A stretch of DNA of 43,905 bases from a virus (IMGVR_UViG_3300035698_014892:1-43905), one strand, 5' to 3'; numbered from the stretch's first letter, positions 18,500 to 27,820 are shown. The notes: generated by a model from the letters alone, not told the origin. A program made the numbers and translations.

Positions 18500-19356
18500 T
18501 AGAACTCCCTCCATTCTATTCGTTTTTCCATTTGAGCTACCATTACATCTTTTATATCTGTAGGTACAGTTAACATCTTGTTTTCTATATCAGATTTATT
18601 CATTCTGTCTATTCGTGCCATCTGTTGTATTATAGTCCTTTGTGGAGCAATTGTCGAGACTCTTGTTATGCGCCATAACGAACCAGTATCTATTTCTATT
18701 AATACATCTCTAGGTTTAATAACAGGGTAATTACTCAATAATATATCTGATTGTCCCGGTTGTGATTCACCCCATGCAGCATGAGCAACATCCTTTGTAT
18801 TTGGTGCTATAAATTCTATCCAAACAGGTTGCGGTCCATCATATCCACCTAATATTCCTGTTCCACTACAAAAGGAACAAGAAGATGTCTTTTGTCTATT
18901 TGTAACTATATCCCAACAATGAGGACAATGCCCACTGTCACTTACAGTTCTTTCGTAATATAAAACACATGGAGATCCTATTCTCCATTCCAAGTGGTCA
19001 TCTAGTAATCGTATCATTTCAAGCATTTTATAATCCGGTTGAAATTCCCATGTTATAACATCTGACTCTATAATATTACCAGTAACAGTATTTGTGGCGA
19101 TCATCTTATAAAAGTATTCTCTATACTCATTATGAAGCAATGGCTCGTAATCTAAATACTCTCCGTTCGCCGTAGATGGAATAAATGTGTTAATGTTCTT
19201 GAATTCTGTTTCCTGATTATTACTTCTATATATAGCAAAACTATATTGTGACAAATCAAGTTTGGTAGGCTCTAACTCCCATTTTACTAGAATCTTGTGT
19301 GGATATAATCCTAACACAGTCACCCAAATACTTTCCCATTTTACTTCATTAATCAT
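18499..19356 (-). CDS. Probable neck/virion protein with FN3-like and zinc domains
   Basis: A 285-residue protein. Residues ~20-105 read as a fibronectin-III-like beta sandwich (KILVKWELEP...YSFAIYRSN...YFYKMIATNTVTGNI). Next comes C144-x2-C147 and C160-x2-C163 with CSFCSGTGILGG, a DnaJ-type zinc knuckle. The C-terminal part is mixed. Its position between capsid and sheath genes suggests a head-tail connector. It overlaps the preceding gene by ATGA. Confidence 0.6.
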   Translation of the reverse strand: MINEVKWESIWVTVLGLYPHKILVKWELEPTKLDLSQYSFAIYRSNNQETEFKNINTFIPSTANGEYLDYEPLLHNEYREYFYKMIATNTVTGNIIESDVITWEFQPDYKMLEMIRLLDDHLEWRIGSPCVLYYERTVSDSGHCPHCWDIVTNRQKTSSCSFCSGTGILGGYDGPQPVWIEFIAPNTKDVAHAAWGESQPGQSDILLSNYPVIKPRDVLIEIDTGSLWRITRVSTIAPQRTIIQQMARIDRMNKSDIENKMLTVPTDIKDVMVAQMEKRIEWREF

Positions 19357-19619
19357 TTGCTTTTAGAAAGCTCCTTTTCCATTATATCTAGACCAGTATA
19401 ATATTTATCAAACTCTTTTCTATGATCTTTAACAATACCAAATTCTGTCTCTAAAACTAATTTCATCATCTCGTCATGTGGCATATCTGGTCTTAATTTT
19501 TTAATCAAATCTATAATAGTCTGACGATGCTCTTGTTCAACCTTTTTACCCATTGTTATTTCTGTTTGGTCAGATGCTTCTTTTGTTATTCCTATAAAGT
19601 ATTCCATGCTCTTTCTCAT
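19353..19619 (-). CDS. Small helical late protein
   Basis: An 88-residue charged helical protein whose ATG overlaps the upstream TGA and whose stop overlaps the next start. It includes GITKEASDQTEITMGKK and an acidic-basic helix. No family recognised; it is translationally coupled within the neck gene group. Confidence 0.6.
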   Translation of the reverse strand: MRKSMEYFIGITKEASDQTEITMGKKVEQEHRQTIIDLIKKLRPDMPHDEMMKLVLETEFGIVKDHRKEFDKYYTGLDIMEKELSKSK

Positions 19620-20218
19620 TGTGTTTTCTCCTTTATCATATCATACAGTTTTTTACCCATATAAGTACCTGCCCCTAAAACGCCCAACTCTGATAACGCT
19701 AATAATGGCTTTGCTTTAGCTGCTAAGACCATACGCTTGAATCCATTAAGAATAGAATTTCGTCCCTTTTTTGATTTCATTCCACCATAAAAATATGCCC
19801 CCAACTCTGATTTACCTAAAATTGGAACTTTTTTATGAAATGCTTCATGATAGACTATCTCTCGTAAAGGTTTACTTACATCACGAACTACATCTCTATT
19901 AATATATATACTACCACCCTTCGGGGAATTAAGATAAGTACCACCTACGTTCCCTTCTATCTTGTTAAGAATCTTTAGATTTTCTGTTACTGCAAGATCT
20001 ATTTGTTTTCCAACAGTATTACCGCTCCTTAGGGCCTGTAATTTTTTAATAGGTAGATTTATACCCTGCCTTTCAGAAAGCCTCAGTATATTTCTATTAT
20101 TGTGTTTACTTTGTATTATTTTTATTTTATTATCTGGACCAAACTTTTTAAACAAGCGTTTAGCGTCACCTTCGGCAGCAAGTTTATCTAAATAAATGTT
20201 GAGTTTTTCATACAGCAT
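19616..20218 (-). CDS. HExxH metallopeptidase-like virion protein
   Basis: I prefer ATG at 20218 (just after the upstream stop; product MLYEKLNIYLDKLAAEG..., 200 residues), although an in-frame ATG at 20269 exists. The zincin motif HEAFH (His124, Glu125, His128) is followed by KVPILGKSELGAYFYGG, with Glu138 a possible third ligand. The segment IYINRDVV...HEAFHKKVPILG is clearly related to the product at 43316-43891. A C-terminal hydrophobic stretch (LLALSELGVLGAGTYMG) may touch membrane. It could be a peptidase delivered with the virion or a neck protein. Confidence 0.6.
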   Translation of the reverse strand: MLYEKLNIYLDKLAAEGDAKRLFKKFGPDNKIKIIQSKHNNRNILRLSERQGINLPIKKLQALRSGNTVGKQIDLAVTENLKILNKIEGNVGGTYLNSPKGGSIYINRDVVRDVSKPLREIVYHEAFHKKVPILGKSELGAYFYGGMKSKKGRNSILNGFKRMVLAAKAKPLLALSELGVLGAGTYMGKKLYDMIKEKTQ

Positions 20219-20222
20219 GTCA

Positions 20223-20687
20223 TTACCAATACCAACGTAAGTTTGCGTATTCTGACGATATTCCACCATAACAACTTTCTAGGTTAAGCTGCTTCTTATA
20301 GTTAACAATTGCCATGGATAATTGATTATATAAATTAGATATCCACGCCTGATATTCCCCTGCCTTATCACTTACCTGTACACTTAACCCACCAGACGAA
20401 TAATTCAATCTATTTCTACTTTGCAATATACCTTTCATTGTAAGAAGTTGAATAACTGCACCCTCTAATAAAAACTTTAATGAAGGAAACGTATCTAAAG
20501 TTAATGCTGATATAGGGGTTGTAGTATTATATGAGTCTATAGAAAGCATTATAGCTAGCTCCCTATCCGAGTCAGTACATTCTTCTTTTCTTATTAATCT
20601 ATTAAGTTGTTCGGAGTCTTGCATATAACTACGCAAGAATTCCTTTGCCTTTTCCAATAACCTGGTTTTTTCGCTATCAGTGCTCAC
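20223..20687 (-). CDS. Putative head-tail connector protein
   Basis: A 154-residue protein starting at GTG (GTGA overlap with the upstream stop). It is helical with no enzyme motif; an LDTFPSLKFLLEGAVIQLLT segment and an ending NLRWYW are seen. Position one gene after the capsid gene suggests a head completion or connector protein. Assignment by synteny only. Confidence 0.5.
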   Translation of the reverse strand: MSTDSEKTRLLEKAKEFLRSYMQDSEQLNRLIRKEECTDSDRELAIMLSIDSYNTTTPISALTLDTFPSLKFLLEGAVIQLLTMKGILQSRNRLNYSSGGLSVQVSDKAGEYQAWISNLYNQLSMAIVNYKKQLNLESCYGGISSEYANLRWYW

Positions 20688-21169
20688 AATTCTTGCTCAT
20701 CTTTTTTTACTTTCTTATTCTTCTTTATTACCTTTTTATCATCAGAGTTTTTTGACTCTTCTTCCAGCTTTCTCATTTCTTCCTTATTCTTCTTAATGTT
20801 GTAGTCATCTACAGCTTGCATTGTTTTTTGAACTTCTTGTGTTTTACACTGAACCTTCATCTCTTTATACTTAGACTCGATTTGGTTTTTATGAGCACTC
20901 ATCTCGTCTTCAGCTTTCTTTTCTATTTTTTGTATTTCATCTTTAGTACTGATAGAATAATTAATTTCTTCTACCTTAATGATTGGGTATTGTATGCCAG
21001 TTTTCTGGTCTGCTATTGTTTTCCTTACCATTCTATGTACGCCGTCAGATATTTTAAATACAATAATAGCTTTACCTGGCTCAAGTGGTTTCCCGCCAGG
21101 TATCTGAACTATTACACCATCTTCGCTTGGTACTAGATTAGATACGTTTCTGATCAGATATTTCACCAT
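20684..21169 (-). CDS. Lys/Glu-rich late protein
   Basis: A 161-residue protein. Residues 1-75 look like a small beta domain (IVQIPGGKPLEPGKAIIVFK). The rest is a long charged coiled coil ending in a Lys-rich tail (KKVIKKNKKVKKDEQEL) that may bind DNA. It follows the capsid terminator, so it may need readthrough or its own promoter. Unknown virion or assembly role. Confidence 0.6.
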   Translation of the reverse strand: MVKYLIRNVSNLVPSEDGVIVQIPGGKPLEPGKAIIVFKISDGVHRMVRKTIADQKTGIQYPIIKVEEINYSISTKDEIQKIEKKAEDEMSAHKNQIESKYKEMKVQCKTQEVQKTMQAVDDYNIKKNKEEMRKLEEESKNSDDKKVIKKNKKVKKDEQEL

Positions 21170-21191
21170 CGTGTAATCCCCTTTAAGTTTT

Positions 21192-21229
21192 TTAATAAAA
21201 ATACGAGGGCCGTGCGGAAGGCACGACCC
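21192..21229 (-). terminator. Terminator after major capsid gene
   Basis: Read leftward, GGGTCGTGC and GCACGGCCC (21229-21207) form a 9-bp stem with one wobble around CTTCC, followed by a T-rich stretch (TATTTTTATT). It would limit readthrough from the highly expressed capsid gene. Confidence 0.7.
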
Positions 21230-21245
21230 CCATTCTATTATACTC

Positions 21246-22199
21246 TTACGGAGTTAGACGTGGATTAGTCCAAACACCAGGAATACTCTCTACTTCAGTA
21301 ACTACCAGTTTAGCTGTACCTCTGATATTACCTAGTCCAAGACCAACAAGTTCCCAAGACTGCCAGCTGATCATATCAGCTTCTTTCTTGATGAAAAACT
21401 TAGTGTCATTAAGAACATAGAAGTTTCCAAGATACTTAGGATCTGCGAAAGCATAAACTGTACCAGGCTCTAGCAAACCAGTCTTTATAGAAACAACTAG
21501 CTTGTGTCCTAGTATAGTGTTGTACTTATAACCATTAACTGTTATTTCACCAGCAAGGTCAGTACCTATCTTCCATCCATCCTGAACCAAGAAATCATCA
21601 TAATCTACTTTATGGCAAAGTACGCAACCAACAGCCAACTCGTCACCATCTATCATCTTACATAGCTGATTAAAGTTTACTCTGTCAAATCTTGTTATAC
21701 CAGTTCCAGTAGCTATTTCTTTTCCTGTTATTGCAACGGCTGCATCAACATACTCTAGGAACTTTGAATCCTCTTGATACTGAATGTCCTTTATCGAATT
21801 ATCTTCGATAACTTTTGTGATCGGAAAGTTATAGGCCATAAGTTCAGCTTCATTCTTTGAAAACTTTTCAGAAGCTATCTTGAAAAAAGGTATTTCGAAC
21901 CTTTTACCTGTTATGTACCTGTTCGTTGGTTTTCCACGGAAGTTAAGAACCATAGCAGCAGATCTAGGTTCGATATCATCAATTTTAACTAATGTATCGT
22001 GGTTTACTGATCTCTGTAGGTCAACTTTTGTAACAACCTGTGGAGGAAGAATCTTTCTTACAAAAGACACTTCTCTTAATTTTTCTCTAATAAACGCGCC
22101 GCCCGCCTGAGCAGCCTTCTGAATACCATCTTCTGTATCTAACTTAGATACAAACAGATGATTAAATGTTGAGACGTCAATACTATCTACATAACTCAT
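21246..22199 (-). CDS. Probable major capsid protein, HK97-like
   Basis: A 317-residue protein in the position expected for the capsid gene, after protease, scaffold-like and decoration-like genes. It has a strong AAGGAGG site and a following terminator, both fitting high expression. Features include KILPPQVVT, a KRFEIPFFKIASEKF segment, and a C-terminal KKEADMISWQSWELVGLG resembling the last strand of HK97-like capsids. The N-terminus carries IQKAA at residues 26-30, matching the motif proposed here for prohead protease processing. The fold is inferred from pattern and synteny. Confidence 0.72.
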   Translation of the reverse strand: MSYVDSIDVSTFNHLFVSKLDTEDGIQKAAQAGGAFIREKLREVSFVRKILPPQVVTKVDLQRSVNHDTLVKIDDIEPRSAAMVLNFRGKPTNRYITGKRFEIPFFKIASEKFSKNEAELMAYNFPITKVIEDNSIKDIQYQEDSKFLEYVDAAVAITGKEIATGTGITRFDRVNFNQLCKMIDGDELAVGCVLCHKVDYDDFLVQDGWKIGTDLAGEITVNGYKYNTILGHKLVVSIKTGLLEPGTVYAFADPKYLGNFYVLNDTKFFIKKEADMISWQSWELVGLGLGNIRGTAKLVVTEVESIPGVWTNPRLTP

Positions 22200-22226
22200 T
22201 TGTGTTCCTCCTTGTTAATCTTTGTT

Positions 22227-22682
22227 TTATAGAGCCTTGAAGTACAAGTAACCGTCAGCTATTGGGCTGTACACTACTGCGATAACCATAGTTTCTTCAC
22301 CTGGTGTCATTGTAGTAAGAACGCCGTTCTTAGCGACAAGTAATGTTCCAACAGCTGGTGTAGCTGCAAAACCCTTAGTTTTTCCTAGCCATCCGTTGCT
22401 TGTAATAACAGTTACCTTTTCTGAAGCAGCAGTATCATAAGGGACATCAGTAGCTAGGCTACTTCCTGTCCAGATGAAAAAACTGTTTCTAACCGCGGTA
22501 CCGTCTGTAGCAACAAGAAGCCCTAGAACATCAGTTTTAACAAGTTCACCATCTACGTAACCCGATGTCTTAAGAGTTGAATCAAGTTCTATATCAGCTG
22601 TATCTACTAGAGATATATCGCTGAGAATTCTAAAATTTAATTCGTCTCTTGTAATGTCATGATCCAATGGGAAATTAATCAT
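22227..22682 (-). CDS. Probable capsid decoration/head protein
   Basis: A 151-residue beta-rich protein directly before the capsid gene in the operon, with TAGGAG upstream. Repeats of short Gly/Thr strands (LLVATDGTAVRNSFFIWTGSS) resemble head decoration or head-fibre domains. It lacks the K-x-A motif that is frequent in neighbours, which fits an outer rather than an internal protein. Function inferred. Confidence 0.5.
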   Translation of the reverse strand: MINFPLDHDITRDELNFRILSDISLVDTADIELDSTLKTSGYVDGELVKTDVLGLLVATDGTAVRNSFFIWTGSSLATDVPYDTAASEKVTVITSNGWLGKTKGFAATPAVGTLLVAKNGVLTTMTPGEETMVIAVVYSPIADGYLYFKAL

Positions 22683-22706
22683 TTTGTTTTTCTCCTATAT
22701 TTATTT

Positions 22707-23060
22707 TTATTCGCTATAAACAAATCTTTCGATTGGGTTGCCCCCACGGCCCATAGTAGTCGATACATTACCTATGCTATCGAAACCTGAATCCATGTCT
22801 AAAGCTCTATTTACAACATCCATGTCCTGCGTCATTAGTTGAGCCACTTTTTCATTAAACTCTTTAAAGCTTGAAAACTGTGGAAATTTTCCTCTTTCAA
22901 CCATCTTAAAAGCAAGTTCTTCTGCTGCCTTTTGAATACTAGCAGTTTTTTCAAGATCAGTTACTCTCAAAGAAAGAACATCTCTTTCTTCCCCTACTTT
23001 TTCAATAGCTTCAGCGGTTTTTTCAACTAACACTTTGTCTACCAAGATTTTATTATTCAT
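22707..23060 (-). CDS. Small helical head protein with K-x-A motifs
   Basis: A 117-residue protein rich in charged helix with LVEKTAEAIEKVG, LEKTASIQKAAEEL and NEKVAQLM units, and a Gly-rich C-terminus (TTMGRGGNPIERF). The repeated hydrophobic-x-K-x-A units resemble those in other head-region proteins. It is a candidate prohead core component trimmed by the protease. No family recognised. Confidence 0.6.
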   Translation of the reverse strand: MNNKILVDKVLVEKTAEAIEKVGEERDVLSLRVTDLEKTASIQKAAEELAFKMVERGKFPQFSSFKEFNEKVAQLMTQDMDVVNRALDMDSGFDSIGNVSTTMGRGGNPIERFVYSE

Positions 23061-23078
23061 ATTTTGACCTCATAATAA

Positions 23079-23288
23079 TCAAACAGTTTTGCCCAAGAAT
23101 TTCGTAACTTCTTCAAAAGAAAAACCCTGTTCGTGAGCAAGCTTCATAAATTCTCTGGTACTCTCCACATCCAATTGTTTATCCTGTGTAATAACTTCAG
23201 CCTTTTTTTCGACTATAGGTTGAGCTGGAGTTTCCTTCAGGCACAACCTAAGATCTTCGGCTATTTTTTTTAGTTCACAAGTTTCCAT
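23079..23288 (-). CDS. Small head-region protein
   Basis: A 69-residue protein beginning directly after the upstream stop, with GGAAAA as a modest ribosome site. It contains LKKIAEDL, VEKKAEVI and FMKLAHEQG, again hydrophobic-x-K-x-A units. Probably a minor scaffold or core protein; no family recognised. Confidence 0.55.
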   Translation of the reverse strand: METCELKKIAEDLRLCLKETPAQPIVEKKAEVITQDKQLDVESTREFMKLAHEQGFSFEEVTKFLGKTV

Positions 23289-23720
23289 TTATTTTCCTTT
23301 CTTTTTATGTAGAGAAGGGTTAAACTTCCGAAGTCCTGGTACCGCATGAACAGCAGTAACACCGGCAACCGCTGCTGGAACCGCAAGAGTTCTAAGTCCA
23401 GCTAGACGAGCTGCATTAACACCTTTCTTAACAGCAGCAGGAGCAGATTTATCTGCACCCTTGGTTACTACAGCTTTTGCTGCGTCCTTTACTGTTTTAC
23501 CGTAACCTTTTACAGCGCCAACTACCTGTTTTGCAACACTAGCAGCACCAGCAATCTTTTCCATTTCGGATATATATCCACGAGCCATAATTCTACCCAT
23601 AGTAACATATTCCTCAGCTGTCTTTAAAAGATTCTCGTCAACCTCTTTTACTGCGACAGAAGCAGCAACTTTTTCTATTTTGTGATCTTCAACGATATTA
23701 AAAAAATCTGTAAGTCTCAT
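23289..23720 (-). CDS. Tagged head protein, paralogous N-terminus
   Basis: A 143-residue protein with GGAGG upstream. Residues ~32-58 (LLKTAEEYVTMGRIMARGYI, then SEMEKIA) are almost identical to the start of the protein at 42505-42903, about 19 kb away. The rest is an Ala/Lys-rich basic region resembling a DNA-binding or membrane-active peptide (AARLAGLRTLAVPAAVAGV). It looks like an internal head protein with a removable leader. Confidence 0.65.
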   Translation of the reverse strand: MRLTDFFNIVEDHKIEKVAASVAVKEVDENLLKTAEEYVTMGRIMARGYISEMEKIAGAASVAKQVVGAVKGYGKTVKDAAKAVVTKGADKSAPAAVKKGVNAARLAGLRTLAVPAAVAGVTAVHAVPGLRKFNPSLHKKKGK

Positions 23721-23730
23721 TGCGTTCCTC

Positions 23731-24117
23731 CTATTCGTAGTATTTGTTTATTAGAGCTTCTCTATAAGCTGCATTCTTTTTCATTTCGTCTTTTATAACT
23801 TCTTTTAGATTCTCTTCTTTTCCTTCATCTGCTGCGTCTTTATCTTCTTTAGTTTCTTCTTTAGTTTCTTCTTTTTTAACTTCAGCTTTCTCTTCTTTAG
23901 CTTCTTCCTTCTTGGCTGCCATTTCTTCAGCAAGTTTTGGAAGACCATTAGTTGACCTAGCAAAATCCTGGCCTATTACAAAAAGTTCACCAGCAAGTTT
24001 CTTAAGTCCTTCAACTTCCTCTGAAGCCTGTTTAACAAGTTCGTTTGTAGGCTCATTAACGGAAGCTGTTTTTTCTACTGAAGCCATTTTAGCTTCATAC
24101 AAGTCTTTTAAGTTCAT
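23731..24117 (-). CDS. Acidic scaffold-like protein
   Basis: A 128-residue protein with GGAGGT upstream. Its middle is a Glu/Lys-rich low-complexity stretch (about residues 67-105), typical of prohead scaffold or core proteins. It carries VEKTAS, LVKQASEE, LKKLAGEL and LPKLAEEM motif units. Position just downstream of the protease gene supports a scaffold role, which remains inference. Confidence 0.55.
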   Translation of the reverse strand: MNLKDLYEAKMASVEKTASVNEPTNELVKQASEEVEGLKKLAGELFVIGQDFARSTNGLPKLAEEMAAKKEEAKEEKAEVKKEETKEETKEDKDAADEGKEENLKEVIKDEMKKNAAYREALINKYYE

Positions 24118-24134
24118 GATTAAATTGACCTCCG

Positions 24135-24881
24135 TTATTTTGTTTCAGCTAATACTTTTTTTTCTACTGCTACTTCTTTGTTGTCCTTTGATATTTTATT
24201 ATCCTGTCCATTCTCTGTTCCAGCATCGCCTTTAGCTTTTCCTAGAAGTTCTCTAACTGCATTCTCAACCAAAACATCATCAACATCATTCTCTGTTTCA
24301 ACTTCGATACCTGTGGTATCAGCTACTGAACCATGTCCATCATAATTAGTTGGAAGTTCAGAAGGAGAAGGTCCTACTACTTCATTTTTGTCAGTCTCTA
24401 CGCCAACAGCTTCATTAGCACGTTTTTCTATTTCGTTTATAAAACCCATAGCCATAAAACGTCCAGCAGCTTCCTGTTCTTCAGCTATTTTCTCTAATTC
24501 AAGATACTCATTTGCTTCAGCAGATGCAACTTTATCAAGTACTTCTTCTTCTGTTTCTGTAACAACTGGCTCAACAACCTCTGCAGTTTTCTCAACAGTT
24601 GAGACGCTTTCCCATAATGCTTTCAAACTATCCATTTCCATTCCTCCTTTTTTATCTAGTTCTTTATTTTCTTCTTTTTTCTCTTCACAAATTCCCAAAC
24701 CTCTACCTGTTTTAGGGCCCTTACCTTCAGGACCTGTTTTATCAAGTTTTCTTCCAACTTCACCTTTTGCATTTTCTTTCATTTTGTCAACAGCGCTTTT
24801 TGTTGTATCTTCTTCTGCTACCTTCGATAGCCCGTCATCAAGATCTACGCCGTATGATTTACACATTTCTTTTAGATTCAT
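24135..24881 (-). CDS. Acidic scaffold/core protein with TGPxGKGP motif
   Basis: A 248-residue acidic protein with a strong AAGGAGG site. Near the N-terminus it carries DKTGPEGKGPKTGRGLGIC, almost identical to the start of the small protein at 30872. Later it has VEKTAEVV, LDKVASAE, LELEKIAEE and the tag-like FMAMGFINEIEKRANEAV. The composition suits a scaffold or internal core protein cleaved by the prohead protease. No family recognised. Confidence 0.6.
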   Translation of the reverse strand: MNLKEMCKSYGVDLDDGLSKVAEEDTTKSAVDKMKENAKGEVGRKLDKTGPEGKGPKTGRGLGICEEKKEENKELDKKGGMEMDSLKALWESVSTVEKTAEVVEPVVTETEEEVLDKVASAEANEYLELEKIAEEQEAAGRFMAMGFINEIEKRANEAVGVETDKNEVVGPSPSELPTNYDGHGSVADTTGIEVETENDVDDVLVENAVRELLGKAKGDAGTENGQDNKISKDNKEVAVEKKVLAETK

Positions 24882-24904
24882 TGTGCAGCCTCCTTCTTTT
24901 TTTA

Positions 24905-27214
24905 CTAAAACTTACTAGTTGCTTTTACTACTTTATCAAATACAACCGAATCAATATTCTCTGATACTGAATCATTTGGGAAAATAGATCCCCAAATTTG
25001 TTCATTTATCGCGTCTCTCGCTGGAGATGAATTACCCATACCGAGTTCATACGAACTTGTCTTGGTAATGGTTTTCCCCAAGTCCTTCGCATTACGTCCC
25101 ATTACCTTACCCTTTACTATTCTATACATTTGTGGGGAAAAAGCAAGTGCACCCGCTGAAATTCCAGGATGTTTTCGGATAATTGATGCAGTTCTACTTT
25201 CATGCGCTGTTGGGTTTTTAGCTTTTCTTACTTCCAACACACCACTAGCCATATACATAGCCGGGACACCTATAGCTATCCTTGCAAGTGTATTAGCAGA
25301 TCCGGACCCAAATAATAGATTTTTAACCCCTCCTAATTTATTGATCGGATTTTTATTCCTTTCTACAACTGTAGATAGATAATTAGTCTGGTCAACATTA
25401 TGTAACGGAGTTGTACTATCATAGTTTCCAATTTCGTTTGGCTTCATCATGTAATTAAGTGCTGCTGCGATACCAGCCCCAGTTAGTCCAATTACTGCTG
25501 CCTTAGCTGCAGTGTTTTTAGAAAAAGCCTTCTCTAAAAACTTACCAATTTTAGATGTAGCAGATTGTTCAGGCATAAGTGTTAACCCCCCAACAGATGG
25601 GCGGCTATCGGTCATTACACCTTTGAGATATAAATAAAGCCCACCAAGAGCAGCAAGTGTTGGAATCATTTCATCCCTTTTTTGCTTTACAATCTTTACA
25701 GTTTCACTTTCTGGTTTAACCTCCGGCGCATAGCCAACACTATGGTCAATTGGTTGCCAACCTTCAGTTAAAGGATTTGTTCCTTTACCGTAAATTTTGT
25801 CTCTATTAGGACCACTACTTGATAAACCAAAAAAACTGTCCCCAGAGCTAGCTATCTTATCTAGTCTATTGAAAAAAAATGGCGCAAGTGCTGAGCGATC
25901 TTCTACATACATTGATATTTTATCTATTACGTCTTTATTAATATTGTCTACATTATATTCGGCAAGTTTTTTTATTTCATCTATTTCTGTCAAAGGGGTA
26001 ACAGACCTAAAATCAACTCCTTGTTTATCTAGTTCGTCTGCTAGCTTTTTCTCACCTATTTTTACAAGTATTATCCTTTGAAATTCTTTAGGTTTAGGCA
26101 TAATACCCATAGATATTAGAGATGATAGTATTTCCTGAGTACTATGGTTATTGCATAAATTATCTATGCACTCTGGAGTAATATCTTGTTCATGTTCTTT
26201 TAACATTGCCATTCTATTTTCTAATTCAATTGCTTTTTCTTCTCTTTCTTCAGTAGCCAATGGAACTCGTTTAATTATATCAGCTGTTTTGTCTTCAGCT
26301 TTTTTATTTATATTGTTTATACCCATAGCCACCTTTAATACATGATTTTCATCTACATATGTAAGTCCAGAAGAAACAACATCGTAAAGATTAGGAACCT
26401 GTACACACGTTGCCCTATTATACGCGACTTTCTCTAATATTCTACCAGGACGCCATGCTGGAATAAGTACTCTTGATATATCAAAAAACTTACCCTCTCT
26501 ATTAAAACGTCCAACCTTTTTACCATCTGGTTGTACATAACCTAGTCTATATGGAAACAATGGTTGATGCTTTATATTCATTTGCTTTTCATTTGGTATC
26601 ATCCCAATTACAGATCCTATAGCATGTTCACAATAATCAGTAAGTCTTGATGCTTTCTGACCGCAAATACTACAAACATCGTATTTTGCTTTGAATCCCA
26701 TACTAACACCGACACAACCACTATCTATATCTACAAGTAAAGAAGTGTCTCTATTCATATCGTACCAAACAACTAATTCAACCCTATCCATTTTTTCATT
26801 AAATTCCGATCGTAATACTTTATCCCCATAAACCATATGTCCCTGGTCTGGTTTGTTTCTATGATGTTTAAAAGGTAATCCAAACTCTTCGTAAGATTTA
26901 TGTAGTTTGTCTTCCACGAAAACATATCTTTCAAACCCGTCACCGTTCTTATTAAATCCATAAGCTTCATAAGAACCAAGTGCAGATATAACACAAGCAA
27001 CCCATCCATCACGTGGTTTTAATACACCTATCGTTTCTTGTATTGCTGGATGATAATCTTTCATCCCAATAGATGCAGTTTTTTCTAGATCTATTTTAGG
27101 AGTGATCCATGTAATAACTTCTAAACCACTAGAGTTTACTGGCTCAAAAATTAAATTCTTTTTGATACCAAAATCACCTTCCTTTTCTAAATAACTAAAA
27201 AAATTGTTTCCCAT
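24905..27214 (-). CDS. Prohead protease fused to long C-terminal region
   Basis: I chose ATG at 27214 (MGNNFFSYLEKEG); ATG at 27250 overlaps the preceding gene and adds 12 residues. Numbering from 27250, residues ~90-225 form a phage prohead serine protease domain: NKNGDGF, then His129/His130 in FKHHRNKPDQG and Ser183 in GVSMG. A zinc-like set C193, C196, C207, H209 follows. The remaining ~550 residues have K-x-A units and several hydrophobic segments (AAVIGLTGAGIAAALNYM). The protease should process capsid and core proteins during head maturation. The fusion is unusual. Confidence 0.8.
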   Translation of the reverse strand: MGNNFFSYLEKEGDFGIKKNLIFEPVNSSGLEVITWITPKIDLEKTASIGMKDYHPAIQETIGVLKPRDGWVACVISALGSYEAYGFNKNGDGFERYVFVEDKLHKSYEEFGLPFKHHRNKPDQGHMVYGDKVLRSEFNEKMDRVELVVWYDMNRDTSLLVDIDSGCVGVSMGFKAKYDVCSICGQKASRLTDYCEHAIGSVIGMIPNEKQMNIKHQPLFPYRLGYVQPDGKKVGRFNREGKFFDISRVLIPAWRPGRILEKVAYNRATCVQVPNLYDVVSSGLTYVDENHVLKVAMGINNINKKAEDKTADIIKRVPLATEEREEKAIELENRMAMLKEHEQDITPECIDNLCNNHSTQEILSSLISMGIMPKPKEFQRIILVKIGEKKLADELDKQGVDFRSVTPLTEIDEIKKLAEYNVDNINKDVIDKISMYVEDRSALAPFFFNRLDKIASSGDSFFGLSSSGPNRDKIYGKGTNPLTEGWQPIDHSVGYAPEVKPESETVKIVKQKRDEMIPTLAALGGLYLYLKGVMTDSRPSVGGLTLMPEQSATSKIGKFLEKAFSKNTAAKAAVIGLTGAGIAAALNYMMKPNEIGNYDSTTPLHNVDQTNYLSTVVERNKNPINKLGGVKNLLFGSGSANTLARIAIGVPAMYMASGVLEVRKAKNPTAHESRTASIIRKHPGISAGALAFSPQMYRIVKGKVMGRNAKDLGKTITKTSSYELGMGNSSPARDAINEQIWGSIFPNDSVSENIDSVVFDKVVKATSKF

Positions 27215-27224
27215 ATTATTAATA

Positions 27225-27818
27225 TTAATATGCCTTGTTTGGAGTTGCATACCAACGATCTGAATCTATTCCTTTTTCTCCCTGTCCTGGGTTTGCATAT
27301 TTGTTTTCTGGTAGTATAGACCCCCTTAGTAAACTAGTGCCTCCACTAAAGACTCTGTCAGCTATATCCATTCTTGAATTATTAGTGTCACTGTATTCTT
27401 TATGTGTTTTTACCAAACTACCAACAGTTGTTGGGTCAACTAATCCGCCCTGTGAAGCAATAGCATGCCTAATAAATGGTTTTGCAACTTCTGGTGTTGC
27501 AGCTAGTGCTGGAGCAAATTTAGCAAGAACGTTGAATGCCCCTCTTACAGTAGCTTCTGTTATACCCGAGTTAGCGGCAATCGCATCCTGTATAGCAGGA
27601 TCTTCTAGTACTACATCATACGACGTATTAACCTCATTCTTTATTTTTTTGTTTTTAACGTAGTTTACAGCTTGTCTAGTTCCCTCTATTCCGACTCCAA
27701 GACCAGTGGCAACAGCCATTGCTGGAAGGAGGTTATTAAAAACCTTTCCAACCTGTCCGATGAACCCAGCGTTTTTTTCTAATTCATTTATAAAACCATT
27801 TAATGCGCTACTTTTCAT
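27225..27818 (-). CDS. Tagged late protein with hydrophobic segment
   Basis: A 197-residue protein with TAGGAG upstream. It starts SSALNGFINELEKNAGFIG, a clear copy of the shared tag, then a hydrophobic Gly-rich stretch (LLPAMAVATGLGVGIEG) and a long helical Ala-rich domain. Probably an internal virion protein processed by the neighbouring protease. No family recognised. Confidence 0.65.
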   Translation of the reverse strand: MKSSALNGFINELEKNAGFIGQVGKVFNNLLPAMAVATGLGVGIEGTRQAVNYVKNKKIKNEVNTSYDVVLEDPAIQDAIAANSGITEATVRGAFNVLAKFAPALAATPEVAKPFIRHAIASQGGLVDPTTVGSLVKTHKEYSDTNNSRMDIADRVFSGGTSLLRGSILPENKYANPGQGEKGIDSDRWYATPNKAY

Positions 27819-27820
27819 TG

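Noticed and set aside
23912-24964. Rightward open frames opposite the scaffold-like genes
   Set aside because: They are Ser/Leu-rich mirror images of acidic coding sequence, lack ribosome sites and overlap well-supported leftward genes.
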